Positions 5,843 to 8,474 of a stretch of DNA of 8,474 nt are shown in pieces. The stretch is taken from assembly GCA_937896705.1 (NCBI GenBank), contig CALBOC010000275.1:1-8474 (forward strand). Reading direction: 5' to 3'. Each line of letters opens with the position of its first letter. Position 1 is the stretch's first letter. The notes beneath the pieces were generated by a model. The model saw nothing but the letters and a program-made list of their open reading frames with translations. It was not told the origin of the DNA and made no database searches. This stretch comes from an uncultured Micrococcaceae bacterium. Lineage in GTDB: Bacteria > Actinomycetota > Actinomycetes > Actinomycetales > Micrococcaceae. Both the position numbers and the translations under genes were made by a program.

Positions 5843-8474
5843 CTCTCAGACAGGGCGCTAGCCAGGATCGCTTCCAGGTCGTCTGCGGTGGCGAAGTCCT
5901 GTGGAGTTTTTTCGACCCCGTGGGCGAGATAGACGAATTTTCCGGTGATATTTTCGAGCGGAATGCCGTGCAGGCGTGACCATGCGAGGCGATAAATCGC
6001 TAGCTGGAGACTACGTCGTGGCATTTCGGCGTCTGTGGGGACACGACCGGTTTTCCAGTCAACGAGTTCCCAGGTGGCGTCTGGATCGAATTCGATCTTT
6101 GGGTCTCCCCCACTACGAAATACCGCGTCGATTCGTCCGCGCAGCGTCAGCCCGGCCACCGAAGTTTCGACCGCGGCCTCGATCATCATCGGGGTCTTCT
6201 CTGACCAGTGTGATGCTTCGAATTTTTGGCGAAGTTCGGCCAGTCCGGTGGCTTGATCCCATTCGGCATCCACCAGGATTTCGGTCTCTTCAATATCGAA
6301 GCTCGGAGTCAGCCCGGGGCGATTTTGGGTGTAGTAATGCTCAATCCATTCATGGACCAGCGTTCCTTCGCGTGCTGCGGCGGTTGGCCGTTGAGGCATA
6401 GGGCGACGGATTTGCCGAGCCACACTTTCGGGATCGCTGGCCAACTCAACGAACCGGCTGGTCGAGATGTGTTCGGGCATGGGCACATCATGAGTCAACG
6501 GCACATTGGCCCGGTCCAAGACCCAATGAATGCGTTGCGACAGATCCTCATCCAAACCGATCTCAGCCTTGGTGGCGTTTCGGACTCTGTTGGCTGCCTG
6601 TTGTAGTACTGCACGGCGCGGGTGGCTGCGGCGTACTTCCACCGCGTGTTCATCGGGTTCGGGCAGTCTGCCGTCTTCGCGGGCTTCAACCTGGTACTGC
6701 ACGGGACCATCCAGTGGGTCATAGGGCCACTGGGCGACTACGGCTTTGGCACGTCTCGGGTTTTCCTCGGGGAACTCTTCGGCCCAGTGCGCTTTGTAAT
6801 CCAGGCCGTGATCATTTTGGTACTGCACCATTTCTTCTAGGAAGACCGACATGCTGTCCGGACGTTTTGTGATGCCCTGCCAGTGGGCACCCGATACCCA
6901 TAACAAGTCCTTGGCACGGGTAAAGGCTACATAGGCTAACCGGCGGGCCTCGTCGAGTTCATGAAGCTGCACTTGTTGTTTGAGCGTCAGAACTTCCCGG
7001 CCCTGGGTTTCCATGATGGTTTCGGCCATTTTTGCCGACCAGCTGTCTACCCCTGACAGTCCGGCCCATTCTCGGACGTCACTGGCGAGCTCATATTCCC
7101 ATTTGGGCAGTGTTTCGGCGTCACCGCGCAGTGGCCAGGGCAGATCTCCGCGACTCTTGGCGGTCCATAAGTCCACACTGGTGCCGGGAAAATATCGTTC
7201 GTTGAGACCTGGTACAAATACGGCGTCCCATTCCAGACCTTTCGAGGCGTGCATCGTCATGATCTGCACAGCCCCGGGCTTGGGTTGTTCGGGGGGCATA
7301 TCTAAGCCGTCTTCTTCATCGGCGGCGGTTTCTAGCCACGTCAGAAACGTCACCAGATCTAATGTTCGAGTATGGTCCGCGGAGGCTTGGAACGCTTCGG
7401 CTATCCGTAAGAATTCATCGAGGTAGCGGCGCGAATCGACCGCCTCGTTGCCGGGTCGCACTCCGACCTCTACCCCTAATCCGGTGAGTTTTTCGATGTG
7501 TCGAATCAGCGTAGGAATGGGTAAGTGAATCTGTCGCATCAGATCACGGAGCATCGCTGCGATGGTGTGCAGACGTTCAAGCCCGGATTCGCTGAATTGC
7601 TGTCCTCGGTGACTGGTCCAGTTGTCTTTCGGCAGCCGCAAAATGGCGCTGACCAATGAGGGGTGGTCAATGTCTTCTTTCGGTGACGTCTCAGCATCCA
7701 GCGGGTTATACCGATCCTGGAATTCCAACGTACGAGCGAATGCGTTGAGCACCCACAGATCTTCTGGCCCGATGCGCCAACGGGCGTTGGATAGCAATCG
7801 GATCAGCGGTTCGGATGATTGTGGTTCGGCAAGGACTTTGAGGATCGAAACAATTTCGATAATTTCGGGGATGCTCAGCAGTCCCGCCAGCCCAACGACC
7901 TCGTAGGAAATACTGCGGGCTTCGAGCGCTTCGATTAATGGGGTGAACTGTTTCTTGGTGCGGCACAAGATCGCCGCGGTGTACTCGCCCTCCGCAATGG
8001 CCAGGTCTTGGATCCGTTGGGCCAACTGCGCTGCTTCGTCGTCGGCCGAAGCAAACCAGTTGAGTTCTACTGTTCCGGCTTGGGCACCTTGGCGTGGTTG
8101 CAGTTCTGGGATGAGATGACCGGACTGTGCTTGTTCGCGCAACGGCTGCGCGACGTGGTTGGCCACATCCAGAATCTGGCTGCTGTTGCGCCAGGCGGTG
8201 GTGAGTTCCAGTTGTTCGGCGCCGAACTCTCCGACAAAAGAAAACAGCTGCCCGGCAGAGGCCCCGCGGAATCCATAGATCGATTGATTCGGGTCACCCA
8301 CGGCGGTCACGGAGTGGGGTTCTTGGGTGCCGCCGGCGCGGCCAAAGAGTGCAGAAAACAGTTGGAGCTGGGCGTGCGAAGTGTCTTGAAACTCATCGAG
8401 CAGTACGATCTTATATTTCTCGCGTTCTACGTCTCGAACTTCGGGCAGCTGGGTGGCGATCAGGGCCGCGTATC
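5839..8474 (-). CDS. adnB: AdnB-like helicase-nuclease subunit, 5' end outside window
   Basis: The frame runs open to the right edge, giving 877 visible codons; Walker A and the true start lie beyond 8474. Numbering from the edge, DEFQD (26-30) and GDPNQSIYGFRGA (from 59) are motifs II and III, TAWRNS is motif IV, HASKGLEWD (408-416) motif V and DEARRLAYVAFTRAK (507-521) motif VI. The C-terminal RecB-family nuclease keeps its key residues: H707 (GTLVHEW), D782 (GRIDAVF), D805 and K807 (VDWKTG) and the QLAIY pair Q823/Y827. The helicase-then-nuclease architecture is that of AdnA/AdnB, the actinobacterial heterodimer that unwinds and resects double-strand breaks. AdnB is preferred because in mycobacteria adnB is the member nearer nudC and uvrD2; adnA would then lie upstream, beyond 8474. 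AdnA is the alternative. Both motor and nuclease look active. Confidence 0.9.
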   Translation of the reverse strand, partial: YAALIATQLPEVRDVEREKYKIVLLDEFQDTSHAQLQLFSALFGRAGGTQEPHSVTAVGDPNQSIYGFRGASAGQLFSFVGEFGAEQLELTTAWRNSSQILDVANHVAQPLREQAQSGHLIPELQPRQGAQAGTVELNWFASADDEAAQLAQRIQDLAIAEGEYTAAILCRTKKQFTPLIEALEARSISYEVVGLAGLLSIPEIIEIVSILKVLAEPQSSEPLIRLLSNARWRIGPEDLWVLNAFARTLEFQDRYNPLDAETSPKEDIDHPSLVSAILRLPKDNWTSHRGQQFSESGLERLHTIAAMLRDLMRQIHLPIPTLIRHIEKLTGLGVEVGVRPGNEAVDSRRYLDEFLRIAEAFQASADHTRTLDLVTFLTWLETAADEEDGLDMPPEQPKPGAVQIMTMHASKGLEWDAVFVPGLNERYFPGTSVDLWTAKSRGDLPWPLRGDAETLPKWEYELASDVREWAGLSGVDSWSAKMAETIMETQGREVLTLKQQVQLHELDEARRLAYVAFTRAKDLLWVSGAHWQGITKRPDSMSVFLEEMVQYQNDHGLDYKAHWAEEFPEENPRRAKAVVAQWPYDPLDGPVQYQVEAREDGRLPEPDEHAVEVRRSHPRRAVLQQAANRVRNATKAEIGLDEDLSQRIHWVLDRANVPLTHDVPMPEHISTSRFVELASDPESVARQIRRPMPQRPTAAAREGTLVHEWIEHYYTQNRPGLTPSFDIEETEILVDAEWDQATGLAELRQKFEASHWSEKTPMMIEAAVETSVAGLTLRGRIDAVFRSGGDPKIEFDPDATWELVDWKTGRVPTDAEMPRRSLQLAIYRLAWSRLHGIPLENITGKFVYLAHGVEKTPQDFATADDLEAILASALSES

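Noticed and set aside
5976..6401. 141-codon open frame, plus strand, opposite the nuclease domain
   Set aside because: Antisense to intact RecB-nuclease motifs; no domain or ribosome site.
6980..7426. 148-codon open frame, plus strand, opposite helicase motif V
   Set aside because: Ser/Arg-rich composition typical of an antisense shadow; the minus strand carries conserved helicase sequence.
5839..8310. Helicase-nuclease gene starting at GTG 8310
   Set aside because: The frame stays open to the window edge, and the upstream codons encode LLDEFQDTSHAQ (motif II), so 8310 is internal.
1..8474. New defence system built from helicase, nuclease, ThiF-like and kinase-like genes
   Set aside because: The helicases and nuclease match the conserved actinobacterial AdnAB/UvrD2 repair set, orientations do not form one operon, and no mobile or phage features are present.

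Overview
The window looks like ordinary chromosome from an actinobacterium, most likely a Micrococcales (Micrococcaceae-like) species of moderate GC. This rests on an adnB, nudC and uvrD2 cluster resembling the mycobacterial arrangement, and on a UvrD2 with the actinobacterial tetracysteine plus HRDC C-terminus. The taxonomic placement is inference. I see no tRNA, rRNA, CRISPR array, insertion sequence or phage gene.

Layout, left to right: (1) about 184 bp without a convincing gene, holding two DnaA-box-like nonamers and possibly the first codons of a leftward gene. (2) A rightward orphan E1/ThiF-like protein gene (185-1303). (3) Leftward uvrD2 (1222-3357), whose 3' end overlaps the ThiF-like gene tail-to-tail by 82 bp. 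(4) Leftward nudC (3360-4364), two bases upstream of uvrD2, so the two probably form a translationally coupled nudC-uvrD2 operon. (5) A divergent intergenic region of about 90 bp. (6) A rightward APH-fold protein gene (start probably 4454, end 5842) with degenerate kinase motifs and a long acidic tail. (7) Leftward adnB (5839 to beyond 8474), a UvrD-like helicase fused to a RecB-type nuclease and cut off by the window edge at its N-terminus. The APH-fold gene and adnB meet tail-to-tail and share a CTAG that serves as TAG on both strands.

Functionally this is a genome-maintenance neighbourhood. AdnB is one half of the AdnAB end-resection helicase-nuclease, UvrD2 is a 3'-5' DNA helicase, and NudC hydrolyses NAD(H) and can remove NAD caps from RNA. 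The APH-fold protein and the ThiF-like protein are less understood neighbours. I did not find a clearly new multi-gene system. The observations most worth a second look are the pseudokinase-like active site of the APH-fold protein, the orphan ThiF-like protein, the two convergent gene overlaps with no room for terminators, and the substitutions in the NudC zinc ribbon and Nudix box.
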